A stretch of DNA of 64,000 bases, from assembly GCA_964465155.1 (NCBI GenBank), contig CAYXIH010000004.1, positions 1-64,000 of the forward strand, written 5' to 3'. Positions 8,165 to 16,375 of the stretch are shown piece by piece. The notes under the pieces are model-generated. The model was not told where the DNA came from, did not search any database, and saw only the letters and a list, made by a program, of their open reading frames with translations. The number at the start of each line of letters is the position of its first letter. Within the stretch, counting starts at the first letter, position 1. The translations under genes and the position numbers were made by a program. This DNA is from Spiro-02 sp964465155. Lineage in GTDB: Bacteria > Spirochaetota > Spirochaetia > Sphaerochaetales > Sphaerochaetaceae.

Positions 8165-8625
8165 CAGAGCACCTCCGAAAGATATGATGCCAAGCTGTTG
8201 CAGTCGGGATACGAGGAAAGCAGTCCTGAAGTCCCCTGGCGGTACGTCTCATGCACATAGGCTGGGCACATGACGGTACTGCACAATGCATACCCCTGCG
8301 ACCACCCCTCTGTCAAGCGCGTGCCTTGCCAACAGCCGCCTTCCACTACGGACATTGCGCTGGCCCCGCTGTGCAGCAGGGTCTCGCTAAATGTTCCGTC
8401 TGGGCGGAGGACCAGCTGAGAGACAGGATCACCCTCCAGGTGATACCACACCTCGTCAGTGGGCAGCCAATGCAACGAAGAGAAGGAGTCGGGGGTAATC
8501 AGATACCAGATCACACCCCCGAGCTTCTTCCCATCCTGCATAAAAGCATGGGCTATCCGAAAATAGCCTCCCTCACCCTCAAGGGGAACGAGTCCAAAAC
8601 GCTGAACGACTTCCTGCCAGGGCAT
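8164..8625 (-). CDS. Cupin protein, DUF985-like
   Basis: A 153-residue single-domain cupin. It shows the DUF985 pattern: WQEVVQRFGLVPLEGEGGYF at the N-terminus, then ITPDSFSSLHWLPTDEVWYH and LEGDP, and a downstream GxW-like segment (EGGCWQGTRL). Proteins of this group are small beta-barrels with a sugar- or nucleotide-like pocket and mostly unknown reactions. It starts one base after the phosphorylase gene ends and overlaps the SDR gene by one base, so it belongs firmly to this operon. Confidence 0.8.
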   Translation of the reverse strand: MPWQEVVQRFGLVPLEGEGGYFRIAHAFMQDGKKLGGVIWYLITPDSFSSLHWLPTDEVWYHLEGDPVSQLVLRPDGTFSETLLHSGASAMSVVEGGCWQGTRLTEGWSQGYALCSTVMCPAYVHETYRQGTSGLLSSYPDCNSLASYLSEVL

Positions 8626-8626
8626 C

Positions 8627-9463
8627 TTAGTCCTGCACCGGCCATGTATGGACGATTGTCTTCACCAGGTTGCTGAACGCCACCTTGACCTTCTCGCCCG
8701 TCTCCAGCACCTCATGGTGGTCCAACGGCTGGTCAAGGATACCAGCAGCCATGTTGGTGAGGCAGCTGATCCCCAGCACCTTCATGCCGCATTGGTTGGC
8801 TGCAATCGTCTCAGGGACCGTGGACATGCCAACTGCATCCGCACCGCACATACGTGCAAAGCGCACTTCAGCCGGTGTCTCGAACGAAGGTCCGGTGAAC
8901 AGTTGATAGATGCCCTGGCGGAGGGGAATGCCCAAAGCCTCACCGACACCCAGCGCCATGGTGCGCAGGTCAGGGTCATATGCCTTGGACATGTCGAAGA
9001 AGCGCAGTCCCAGCTCATCGCAGTTGGGTCCGCGCAGCGGGTTGTCCGCCACGAGCTTGATATGGTCGGTGATGATCATCAGGTCGCCAGGCTTCCAGTC
9101 CTTGTTGACGCATCCAGCTGCATTGGTCAGCAGGAGGTTGCGTATCCCAAGCATCCGCATCACCTGGATGGGGAACACCACCTGGTCCATCGAATATCCT
9201 TCGTAGTAGTGGAAGCGGCCCTGCATGCAGACCACCCGCTTTCCCTCGAGCTTGCCGATGACAAGCCGTCCGGCATGGCCGGGGACGGTGGAAACGGGGA
9301 AGTGGGGAATCTCAGCATAGGGGATTGCAACAGCCTCCGTGACGCTCTCGGCAAGGGCTCCCAGGCCACTTCCCAGAACGATACCAATCTGCAGGGCCTC
9401 GTCACCCACCTTGCTACGGATGAAAGATGCAGATTCAAGCAGTTTGTCCATCAGGTTTTCCAT
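8627..9463 (-). CDS. punA: Purine nucleoside phosphorylase
   Basis: A 278-residue trimeric-type (PNP family 2) enzyme. It has IVLGSGLGALAE (phosphate-binding Ser loop, about 28-39), HFPVSTVPGHAG, QGRFHYYEGY, TNAAG, GPSFETPAE, VGMSTVPE and a C-terminal region with CLTNMAAGI. It cleaves purine nucleosides with phosphate to base plus (deoxy)ribose 1-phosphate, feeding salvage. The start ATG follows GGAGGA at good spacing. It leads the five-gene minus-strand operon and sits next to a nucleoside-type ABC importer, which makes physiological sense. Confidence 0.93.
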   Translation of the reverse strand: MENLMDKLLESASFIRSKVGDEALQIGIVLGSGLGALAESVTEAVAIPYAEIPHFPVSTVPGHAGRLVIGKLEGKRVVCMQGRFHYYEGYSMDQVVFPIQVMRMLGIRNLLLTNAAGCVNKDWKPGDLMIITDHIKLVADNPLRGPNCDELGLRFFDMSKAYDPDLRTMALGVGEALGIPLRQGIYQLFTGPSFETPAEVRFARMCGADAVGMSTVPETIAANQCGMKVLGISCLTNMAAGILDQPLDHHEVLETGEKVKVAFSNLVKTIVHTWPVQD

Positions 9464-9498
9464 AGTAATTCCTCCATATGTGTTGCATGTTCAAATGT

Positions 9499-9527
9499 AT
9501 CCTATATTCTTCCCAGGGAATAGTCAC
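9499..9527 (-). promoter_or_regulatory. Promoter of the punA operon
   Basis: GTGACT (9527-9522), 17-nt spacer, TAGGAT (9504-9499) on the minus strand. The spacer contains the small palindrome TTCCCTGGGAA. It overlaps the 3' end of the gene at 9524-9910. Confidence 0.55.
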
Positions 9528-9910
9528 AGGTTCAACGTCCACTTCGTGGTGAACCCAAACTCCCCTTCCGTGGGCTGTACGTCAAAAGAGACATCCCACT
9601 CGACTGGCGTATTGGTCTCGATATCCACACCGTCTCCACTGTCGTTGATCCCAATGATCGGAGACGGGCCCAAGACTTTCTGCAGGATCTTGTCGGGCAA
9701 CGAGGTGTCTGTTATCGACAGGGGTGCAATGCTATCCGAATAATGTACTGGGGGCTCGAGCATCTGAGGCACATTCATGGGCCCGTTGTCGAGGGAGAGG
9801 TAGTCGACGGTCTGGGGACGGGTGACATACAGGTAGATGCCAAGCCCCAATGATATGAGAGCAAGGATGACCAAGAGCATGATGATCCAAGGCAGTGCGT
9901 TTTTCTTCAT
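9524..9910 (-). CDS. Single-pass membrane protein of unknown function
   Basis: A 128-residue protein with one N-terminal transmembrane anchor (IIMLLVILALISLGLGIYLYV, about 9-29) and a polar extracytoplasmic domain rich in Pro, Asp and Ser, ending DVQPTEGEFGFTTKWTLNL. No family recognised. It lies after the nucleoside-importer operon terminator and before punA. The ribosome site is weak. Confidence 0.6.
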   Translation of the reverse strand: MKKNALPWIIMLLVILALISLGLGIYLYVTRPQTVDYLSLDNGPMNVPQMLEPPVHYSDSIAPLSITDTSLPDKILQKVLGPSPIIGINDSGDGVDIETNTPVEWDVSFDVQPTEGEFGFTTKWTLNL

Positions 9911-9930
9911 GACCTGACCAGCATATACGA

Positions 9931-9975
9931 AAACGGTACTGTTGCTCCAGTGTGATTGGAACTACAGTACCGTTT
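9931..9975 (-). terminator. Terminator of the nucleoside importer operon
   Basis: AAACGGTACTGT (9931-9942) pairs perfectly with ACAGTACCGTTT (9964-9975). Inner bases add a second stem, and a short T run follows on the minus strand. It lies 22 nt after the last permease gene. Confidence 0.75.
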
Positions 9976-9997
9976 GATTGAAAACACGGGGAAATGA

Positions 9998-10939
9998 CTA
10001 GAAGGATTCTCCGCTTGCCTTTGGCGCTGCCGACTTCTTGGAGAAGAGGACCAGTGCGATCAAGGTGACCACATACGGGAATATCTTCAGGTATACCGGT
10101 GGGATGACCTGCAGCTGCGGGATAACCTGGGAGACGTTCGCCAACGTCGAGGCAAGCCCGAAGAAGAACGTAGCGCCCAAAATCCCAAGGGGTTTCCACT
10201 GGCCGAAGATCAAGGCTGCGATTGCCAAGAATCCGAGGCCTGCAACCGAACCGTTGAACTCGCCCGAATAGGTGATCAGGATGACACCGCCACCCAAACC
10301 GGCAAGTGCTCCGCTCATTACGACACCGAAGTACCTCATGGCACGGACGTTGACACCAGCAGATGCAACTGCGGACGGGTGTTCGCCACAACCCCTCAGC
10401 CGTAGCCCGAAGGATGTCTTGTACAACAACAGCCAGGAGAGTCCCCAGATCAGGAGGACCAGCCAGGTGCTCCAATAGCTTCCAGAGAAGAACAGGGGCC
10501 CTATGATGGGAATATTGGAAAGAACTGGAACATTCTTCCTGACGATACCCATCATGATGCGGATGTTGCCGCTTCCGGTGATCGTACGGGCAAGGTAGAC
10601 AGTCAGGGCGGAAGCAAGCATGTTGATCGCAGTTCCACTGATGACCTGGTCAGCCTTGAGGTTGATTGAGGCAAAGGCATGCAGCAGTGAGAAAATCGCA
10701 CCACACACAACCGCAGCCAACAGCCCCAAGGGCAATGCTATGGAATAGGCGACAGTCTCAGTCAGCTTGATCGTCAAAGCGGAGGCAAAATACCCGATGA
10801 GCATCAAGCCTTCCAGACCCAAGTTCGTGACGCCGCTCCGTTCGCAGTACAATCCACCCAAGGAGGTGATGAGCAACGGCATCGTGTATGCAATAGCATA
10901 CGGGAAAATCATGGTAATAATTGCCCAGAATTCACTCAT
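9998..10939 (-). CDS. Nucleoside ABC transporter permease (NupQ/YufQ type)
   Basis: A 313-residue polytopic membrane protein of the BPD-transport-2 family, with about eight to nine hydrophobic helices. Motifs include GGLYCERSGVTNLGLEGLML and a cytoplasmic coupling loop near ALAGLGGGVILI. It pairs with the longer permease just upstream, whose gene ends exactly where this one begins. Together with the BMP binding protein and the double ATPase it forms a NupNOPQ/YufNOPQ-type importer, known in characterised members to take up nucleosides. Confidence 0.9.
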   Translation of the reverse strand: MSEFWAIITMIFPYAIAYTMPLLITSLGGLYCERSGVTNLGLEGLMLIGYFASALTIKLTETVAYSIALPLGLLAAVVCGAIFSLLHAFASINLKADQVISGTAINMLASALTVYLARTITGSGNIRIMMGIVRKNVPVLSNIPIIGPLFFSGSYWSTWLVLLIWGLSWLLLYKTSFGLRLRGCGEHPSAVASAGVNVRAMRYFGVVMSGALAGLGGGVILITYSGEFNGSVAGLGFLAIAALIFGQWKPLGILGATFFFGLASTLANVSQVIPQLQVIPPVYLKIFPYVVTLIALVLFSKKSAAPKASGESF

Positions 10940-12187
10940 TTACTTCACCTCCTTTTCGTCGTCGTCCGAACCATCGCCGGGCGCAGGGGTATCTGGCGGC
11001 AACAAGCCGTCGGTATCACCCTCGATCTTGTCATGGTCAAGCTCCCAGTTCTCGTCGGCAACAGCCTCTTCACGCTTGGAGACATCGGGGTTCACCACAG
11101 GTATACCCTCCTTCTCCTCGCTGCGCATCGTCAGTTTCTTTGCCACCCAGTCCCAGAACTTCTTGAACAGGACGCTCGTCGCGGTGAAGTAGATGATCGT
11201 TGCGATGATCGTGTCTGCAATCTCCGGGGGAACACTGGTCATGGCGTTCATGAAGCCCTTGCCGGACTGCAGGATGCCAAAGAACAATGCGGAGAAGAAG
11301 ACACCGATCGGGTTACAGGCGCCCAGCAGGGCAACTGCGATACCGTCGAATCCCTGAGCGGGCATGACGCCAATCTGCATGTTGCGTGCATAGCCAGTGT
11401 AGAACGTCAGGCCTGCAAGACCTGCAAGGCCACCTGCGATCATCATCGACAGGACGACGTTGCGGTTGACCTTGATACCTGCATACTCTGCACAGAACCG
11501 GTTGGAACCTACGGCCTTCAGACCAAAGCCCAGCGTCGTCTTGTCCAGCACAAGCTTGACGAGAATGACACAGATGATCGCTATGAAGAAACCGAGGTTC
11601 ATGTACGATCCATTGAATAGGTTCGTCAACCAATCGGTACGAAGCGACTGGGTCAAGGCGATGGAGGCGGACTCCGTCTCCAAGGAAGGACCCTTGAGGT
11701 AGGCGGGGACGATGTAGAAGACCGACCAATAGGCGATCCAGTTCATCATGATCGTCGAGACAACCTCATGGACGTTGAACTTTGCCTTGAGGAAGCCTGG
11801 GATGACACCCCAGATCGCACCACCAAGCAGCCCTGCAAGAATCAGCACGACCAGGTACAGCGGGCGAGGAAGGAACACATTGTGTGCCACGAACGTCGCG
11901 CACAGGCCACCCACGAGCATCTGGCCCGAGGCACCGATGTTGAACAGTCCTGTCTTGAACGCGAATGCGACCGACAGACCTACAAGCATCAGCGTCGTGG
12001 CCGTAGCCATCGTGTTGCCGATACGCTCGATATTCATCAAGCCACCCCTGAAGAGGTAGTAGAACCCTTTGAACGGGTTGTCCCCGATGGCTGCCATCAG
12101 GATTGCACCACCGACGAGCCCCAGGAACACCGCGGAGATAGCAATCAGGAAATCATTGCTCTTGAAATGCCATTTCTTCCTGTTCAT
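10940..12187 (-). CDS. Nucleoside ABC transporter permease (NupP/YufP type)
   Basis: A 415-residue permease. About nine hydrophobic helices span residues 10-350; family features include FKTGLFNIGASGQMLVGGL and LPAYL-like periplasmic loops. A charged C-terminal tail (about 355-415, many Glu and Asp) extends beyond the usual family length. Its start overlaps the ATPase stop by 4 bp (ATGA), and it abuts the second permease gene. It forms the membrane channel with that partner. Confidence 0.9.
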   Translation of the reverse strand: MNRKKWHFKSNDFLIAISAVFLGLVGGAILMAAIGDNPFKGFYYLFRGGLMNIERIGNTMATATTLMLVGLSVAFAFKTGLFNIGASGQMLVGGLCATFVAHNVFLPRPLYLVVLILAGLLGGAIWGVIPGFLKAKFNVHEVVSTIMMNWIAYWSVFYIVPAYLKGPSLETESASIALTQSLRTDWLTNLFNGSYMNLGFFIAIICVILVKLVLDKTTLGFGLKAVGSNRFCAEYAGIKVNRNVVLSMMIAGGLAGLAGLTFYTGYARNMQIGVMPAQGFDGIAVALLGACNPIGVFFSALFFGILQSGKGFMNAMTSVPPEIADTIIATIIYFTATSVLFKKFWDWVAKKLTMRSEEKEGIPVVNPDVSKREEAVADENWELDHDKIEGDTDGLLPPDTPAPGDGSDDDEKEVK

Positions 12188-13704
12188 TGCGCACCTCCGT
12201 TGCCACGTACGCCAGCCATCATCAAGCCGACTGCATGAGCATCGGTCTCGTTTGTGTTGACGATGTCGATCAGCTCGCCGGCATTGATGACGGCGATCCG
12301 GTCGGACAGGTTGAAGATCTCATCAAGCTCGAAGGAGACGAGCAGTACCGCCCTCCCCTTGTCGCGGTGCGCGACCAGCTGCTTGTGAATGTATTCGATT
12401 GCACCGACATCCAGTCCACGGGTGGGCTGCACAGCGATCAACAGCGGTGGATCGGAGACAACCTCACGTCCGACAATCGCCTTCTGCTGGTTGCCACCAG
12501 AGAGCTTGCCGGCCAGAGAGAAGATTCCCTCGCCACTGCGCACGTCGAACTGCTGTACGATGTCAGTCGCATACGCTTCTATTTTGTTCTTGTCCAGGAT
12601 TCCATGTTTGGAGAACGGTGCATGGTAATAATCCTTGATGACCATGTTCTGTGCAATTGTCTCGTTGAGGACCAGGCCACGCTTCTGGCGGTCCTCGGGG
12701 ATATGCCCGATTCCTGCCTCGTTGCGCTTGCGAACCGGTGCGGAGGTAATGTCCACCCCAGCCACGCTGACAGTCCCCGACTCGATGGGCCGTAGGCCCG
12801 TGATGGCCTCGATCAGCTCGGTCTGGCCGTTGCCATCGACACCAGCGATACCGACGATCTCACCGGCACGGACGTTGATCGAGAAATCCTTGACGCCCAG
12901 GACCTTCTTGTTGTTCATCACGTTGAGGTTGTGGACATCCAAGATCATCCTTCCAGGCTGCGCAGGACGTTTGTCTACCTTGAAGTTGACCGGACGGCCA
13001 ACCATCAGGGCAGCCATCTTTGCGGAACTGGTAGAATGGACGTCCACGACATCGATCATTTTTCCCCTGCGGATGATGGTGCACTTGGAGGCAACTGCCT
13101 TGATCTCATCCAGCTTATGGGTAATGAGGATGATCGACTTACCTTCCTTGGCGAGGCTACGCATGATATCCATCAGCTCTTCGATCTCCTGTGGCGTCAA
13201 TACAGCCGTAGGTTCGTCAAAGATAAGGATTTCAGCGTCACGATAGAGCATCTTGAGAATCTCAACACGCTGCTGCATACCAACGGAGATGTTTTCGATG
13301 ACCATGTCAGGATCAATGCTCAGCCCGTATTTCTCTGAGAGCTCCTTGATCCTCTCGGAGGCCTTCTTCTTGTTGATGAAGAAACCACCTTCCTTGCCCA
13401 GGATGATGTTCTCGGTGACGGTGAAGTTCTGGACCAACTGGAAGTGCTGGTGGACCATGCCGATGCCATAGTCGTTGGCATCGTTGGGCGAATTGATATG
13501 AACTTCCTTTCCGCGTACCTTGATCACCCCACGGTCAGCCTTGTACAGGCCGAACAGGATGCTCATCAGCGTGGATTTTCCCGCACCATTTTCACCGAGG
13601 ATGGCATGGATCTCTCCTTCATCTACCTGGAGAGTGATGTCATCATTGGCGACAATACCCGGGAATTCTTTGCGAATATGCAACATTTCAATTACATGAC
13701 TCAT
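12184..13704 (-). CDS. Nucleoside ABC transporter double ATPase (NupO/YufO type)
   Basis: A 506-residue protein with two ABC domains, as in the ribose and BMP-nucleoside importer class. The first domain has Walker A GENGAGKST and Walker B ILIFDEPTAVLTPQE. The second begins around 255, has a degenerate P-loop typical of the class (GVDGNGQTELIEAI) and signature LSGGNQQKAIVGRE. ATG 13704 (MSHVIEM) is chosen over an upstream in-frame ATG at 13803 because it follows AAAGGGAG and matches family length. Confidence 0.92.
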   Translation of the reverse strand: MSHVIEMLHIRKEFPGIVANDDITLQVDEGEIHAILGENGAGKSTLMSILFGLYKADRGVIKVRGKEVHINSPNDANDYGIGMVHQHFQLVQNFTVTENIILGKEGGFFINKKKASERIKELSEKYGLSIDPDMVIENISVGMQQRVEILKMLYRDAEILIFDEPTAVLTPQEIEELMDIMRSLAKEGKSIILITHKLDEIKAVASKCTIIRRGKMIDVVDVHSTSSAKMAALMVGRPVNFKVDKRPAQPGRMILDVHNLNVMNNKKVLGVKDFSINVRAGEIVGIAGVDGNGQTELIEAITGLRPIESGTVSVAGVDITSAPVRKRNEAGIGHIPEDRQKRGLVLNETIAQNMVIKDYYHAPFSKHGILDKNKIEAYATDIVQQFDVRSGEGIFSLAGKLSGGNQQKAIVGREVVSDPPLLIAVQPTRGLDVGAIEYIHKQLVAHRDKGRAVLLVSFELDEIFNLSDRIAVINAGELIDIVNTNETDAHAVGLMMAGVRGNGGAQ

Positions 13705-13790
13705 TGGTGTTTTTGACTCCCTTTGAGGACACGAGGGACTCGTGTAACGATTTGCGTGTCCCAATGGGACAACAGTGCCTGAGAATTCCA

Positions 13791-13818
13791 CAAGGGCCGC
13801 CATGTCAGGCGGCCCTTG
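13791..13818 (-). repeat. Hairpin between binding-protein and ATPase genes
   Basis: CAAGGGCCGCC (13791-13801) and GGCGGCCCTTG (13808-13818) form a perfect 11-bp stem with a 6-nt loop and no T run. It sits 3' of the binding-protein gene, inside the operon. Such hairpins usually protect the upstream message or partly terminate, giving excess binding protein over transporter. Confidence 0.6.
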
Positions 13819-13839
13819 GGAAGTAGTTCAGCTATGCGG

Positions 13840-14928
13840 TTATTTGTACAGACCAGCAACCTGAGAATCAGCCACGACAATCTTGCCGGACTTGATCAGG
13901 CCATTGACCTTTGCAACCTCTGCAAGGACGTTGTCGGAGAGGTTCGGGTTAGCCTCGGGAATACCGATGCCATCGTTGGTTGCGTTCAGGCGGAGGATCT
14001 GACCACCAGGGAACTGACCATTGAGTTCTTCGACGATCGTATCATAGGATGCGCGGTCGAGGTACTTCATTGCGGAGGTCAGGATCACAGACTTGCCGGA
14101 AGGCAACAGGCCGTCTGCGTACTGGTCAACGTCAACACCGACCACCCATACGTTCTTGCCAGCTGCAACGCGGTTCTTGGCTTCGTTGATAACGCCAACA
14201 CCAACGCCACCAGCTGCTGCGAAGATGACATTTACACCCTTGTCAAACATGGAAGCTGCAATCTGCTGACCAGCTGCGATGTTGTCGAAGGAACCCTGAT
14301 AGAGGTCGTTTTCCTGCTTGAGGGAAATCTTGGTGCCATAGGTCTCGTTGGCATACTTGATACCCTGCTGCCAGCCCCAGTTGAACTTCTGGACTGCGGG
14401 GATCTCCATGCCGCCGATGAAGCCGAACTCACCGCTCTGCAACTGCAGTGCAGCAGCGACTCCAGCGAGGAAGCCGGACTCTTGTTCTGCCCAGTAGAGA
14501 GCAACTACGTTTGGTTCAATGCGGTAGGTGGAATAGTCAGCGGTATGGGGCTCGCCGTCGAGGATGACGAACTTGGCGTCCTTCCACTTGTCCTGTGCCA
14601 CATACACGGCAGTCTCAAACTTGAAGCCGGGGCATACAATGTACTTGTAGCCAGCGTCATAGAGGTTGCCCATTTCCTTCAGGTAGTCAGCTTCGGTGGT
14701 GCCGGCTGGCTTGAGGTACTTGACGTCAAGGCCGAACTCGTCAGCAGCGCGCTTGATGCCTTCCCAGGTTCCCTGGTTGAAGGACTTATCATCGATGGTA
14801 CCGGAGTCAGTAACCATACCGACTTTCAGCTTGGCATCTTTTCCTGATTTAACTTCAGCTGAACCGTTTGCAAAAGCGAAGGTTCCGAGCATCAGCAGGA
14901 CGCAGAGTACAACAGTAAACTTCTTCAT
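13840..14928 (-). CDS. BMP-family nucleoside-binding protein
   Basis: A 362-residue periplasmic binding protein of the Bmp/PnrA (Med) family. Signal peptide 1-20 (MKKFTVVLCVLLMLGTFAFA) ends at an AxA site with no lipobox Cys, so it is probably a free periplasmic protein. The mature part has the family patterns VGMVTDSGTIDDKSFNQ, YIVCPGFKFE and FIGGMEIPAV, and a later loop AAAGGVGVGV. Family members bind purine nucleosides. It is the first gene of the importer operon, with a strong promoter (14965-14993) and a hairpin after it. Confidence 0.92.
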   Translation of the reverse strand: MKKFTVVLCVLLMLGTFAFANGSAEVKSGKDAKLKVGMVTDSGTIDDKSFNQGTWEGIKRAADEFGLDVKYLKPAGTTEADYLKEMGNLYDAGYKYIVCPGFKFETAVYVAQDKWKDAKFVILDGEPHTADYSTYRIEPNVVALYWAEQESGFLAGVAAALQLQSGEFGFIGGMEIPAVQKFNWGWQQGIKYANETYGTKISLKQENDLYQGSFDNIAAGQQIAASMFDKGVNVIFAAAGGVGVGVINEAKNRVAAGKNVWVVGVDVDQYADGLLPSGKSVILTSAMKYLDRASYDTIVEELNGQFPGGQILRLNATNDGIGIPEANPNLSDNVLAEVAKVNGLIKSGKIVVADSQVAGLYK

Positions 14929-14964
14929 GTGTTCTCTCCTGTAAAGAGTATATTTGTATGCATA

Positions 14965-14993
14965 ATATTACCGCCTGCCCGAGACCGTGTCAA
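14965..14993 (-). promoter_or_regulatory. Promoter of the nucleoside importer operon
   Basis: TTGACA (14993-14988), 17-nt spacer, TAATAT (14970-14965) on the minus strand, near consensus. The leader is only about 30 nt, so no riboswitch fits between promoter and start codon. Confidence 0.85.
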
Positions 14994-15099
14994 ACGATAT
15001 ACACAACCCATATGTTGCAATATTGTTGTTCATATCGCCATTTGCACCCAAAGTGATACAAACATGGTCCAATGACGGAATGCATCCCAAGAAATTGGA

Positions 15100-15186
15100 C
15101 AAGGGCCCCTTGCGGAGCCCTTGCGCCTGCGACGCAGGCTACGAGGTATTGAGACGAAGAACCGGGCGACGCCCGTCCTGCGGGCG
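15100..15186 (-). terminator. Hairpin cluster after the GH105 gene
   Basis: Three GC-rich hairpins follow the stop codon: CGGGCG/CGCCCG (15163-15186, two alternative pairings), GCCTGCG/CGCAGGC (15125-15139) and CAAGGGC/GCCCTTG (15100-15123). No strong T run. The group probably ends the operon or protects its 3' end. The rest of the 14994-15187 gap shows nothing else. Confidence 0.5.
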
Positions 15187-15187
15187 A

Positions 15188-16288
15188 CTACTGCCGCTCT
15201 TCTTCGATGCAGGCAAGCATAAATGGGCCCACACCCTTGAAATCGTCGGTCACCACCGGCTCCAGGATGTAATAGCGGAACGAACCGTCACGGTAGGGAT
15301 TGCCACCCAGGCCCGCGACGGAACAGATTCCGCCCAGATGCAACTGGCCATCCGCATCCTCTGTAAGATATCTTTCGCGCATTCCGTCCATGGCACGGCG
15401 TGCAGCACTGACGTAGGGTCCGTGGTGATCGAGGAGCCCGGTGCGCACACCCTTGAACAGGCTATAGGCGAACATCGAAGTGGCAGAGGTCTCCAGGTAG
15501 TTTCCTTCCCGTGTGGACTGGTCCAGGACCTGATACCACATGCCACACGGATCCTGATATTTCAGGACAGCATCCAACAGCTGTACCAGCATAGAAGCCA
15601 GCACGGGACGCTTGGTGCTCTGCGGGGGAAGATAGTCCATGATGTCGAGGATGGCCATGGAGTACCAACCGATGGCCCTTCCCCAGAAATGGGGGGAACA
15701 ACCGGTGACGATATCTGACCATCTCTGGCCACGGGACTCGTCCCATGCATGGTAGAGCAACCCAGTCTTGGGGTCGCGCAGACGCTCCCATGTCGCGACC
15801 AACTGGTCGCATACATCATCAAAGGAACCATCGTCTCCAAACTCTGCGCTGTATTGGACATTGAACGGTCCCTGCATGTACAAGCCGTCAAGCCATACCT
15901 GCCAAGGATAGATCTCCTTATGCCAGTAAGGACCGGCAAAGGTCCGGGGCTGATGCACCAGCTGTGCTTTGAGGCGCTGTGCCGCCTTGTGGAAGCGCTC
16001 TTGCCCCGTCAGCTGATACAGGCCGAAGAGATTGCGTCCGGCATTGATCTGGTCGAGGTTGTACTCCCCCTCCCGGTACGTCACGATCGAGCCATCTTCC
16101 CCGATGAGGGGCGAGTACATGCTCAGTGCCCAGGCATCATAGGAAGGGTCGCCAATGAGGGAACCTACTTGCCGAGCGGCCATGATCACCAGCCCATGCT
16201 CATAATGCCAGCGCATCATGCCAGGGCGGTAACGCTTGATGACCGAATCAGCCATACGTTGAGAGAGAGTCCGCTTGTCAGGTCCCAT
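15188..16288 (-). CDS. GH105 unsaturated glycuronyl (rhamnogalacturonyl) hydrolase
   Basis: A 366-residue (alpha/alpha)6-barrel enzyme of the GH88/GH105 group, like YteR. Family features include MRWHYEHGLV, EIYPWQVWLDGLYM (with the catalytic Asp), PHFWGRAIGWYSMAILD, and ETSATSMFAYSLF near the end. Members remove the unsaturated uronic acid left on oligosaccharides by pectate or rhamnogalacturonan lyases. No signal peptide, so it acts in the cytoplasm on imported oligosaccharides. ATG 16288 follows GGAG; the longer frame has no ribosome site. It is the last gene of the LplB-LplC-SBP operon. Confidence 0.9.
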   Translation of the reverse strand: MGPDKRTLSQRMADSVIKRYRPGMMRWHYEHGLVIMAARQVGSLIGDPSYDAWALSMYSPLIGEDGSIVTYREGEYNLDQINAGRNLFGLYQLTGQERFHKAAQRLKAQLVHQPRTFAGPYWHKEIYPWQVWLDGLYMQGPFNVQYSAEFGDDGSFDDVCDQLVATWERLRDPKTGLLYHAWDESRGQRWSDIVTGCSPHFWGRAIGWYSMAILDIMDYLPPQSTKRPVLASMLVQLLDAVLKYQDPCGMWYQVLDQSTREGNYLETSATSMFAYSLFKGVRTGLLDHHGPYVSAARRAMDGMRERYLTEDADGQLHLGGICSVAGLGGNPYRDGSFRYYILEPVVTDDFKGVGPFMLACIEEERQ

Positions 16289-16327
16289 CTTCGTGATACT
16301 CCATTGCTTTCGAATTGTTGAAGGACT

Positions 16328-16357
16328 GCATTCCGTACGGTTGCCCGTACGGAATGC
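16328..16357 (-). repeat. Hairpin 3' of the solute-binding protein gene
   Basis: GCATTCCGTACGG and CCGTACGGAATGC form a perfect 13-bp stem with a 4-nt loop between the binding-protein and GH105 genes. No T run, so a message-stabilising or attenuating role is likely. Confidence 0.65.
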
Positions 16358-16375
16358 CATGTTGAACGTCGAGAA

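Noticed and set aside
13816..14847. 343-codon plus-strand open frame antisense to the BMP gene
   Set aside because: It is the shadow of a high-confidence binding-protein gene; its composition (Val, Leu and Asp rich) is typical of antisense frames in GC-rich coding DNA.
14929..14964. Possible purine riboswitch before the nucleoside importer
   Set aside because: The promoter at 14965-14993 leaves a leader of only about 30 nt, too short for an aptamer.
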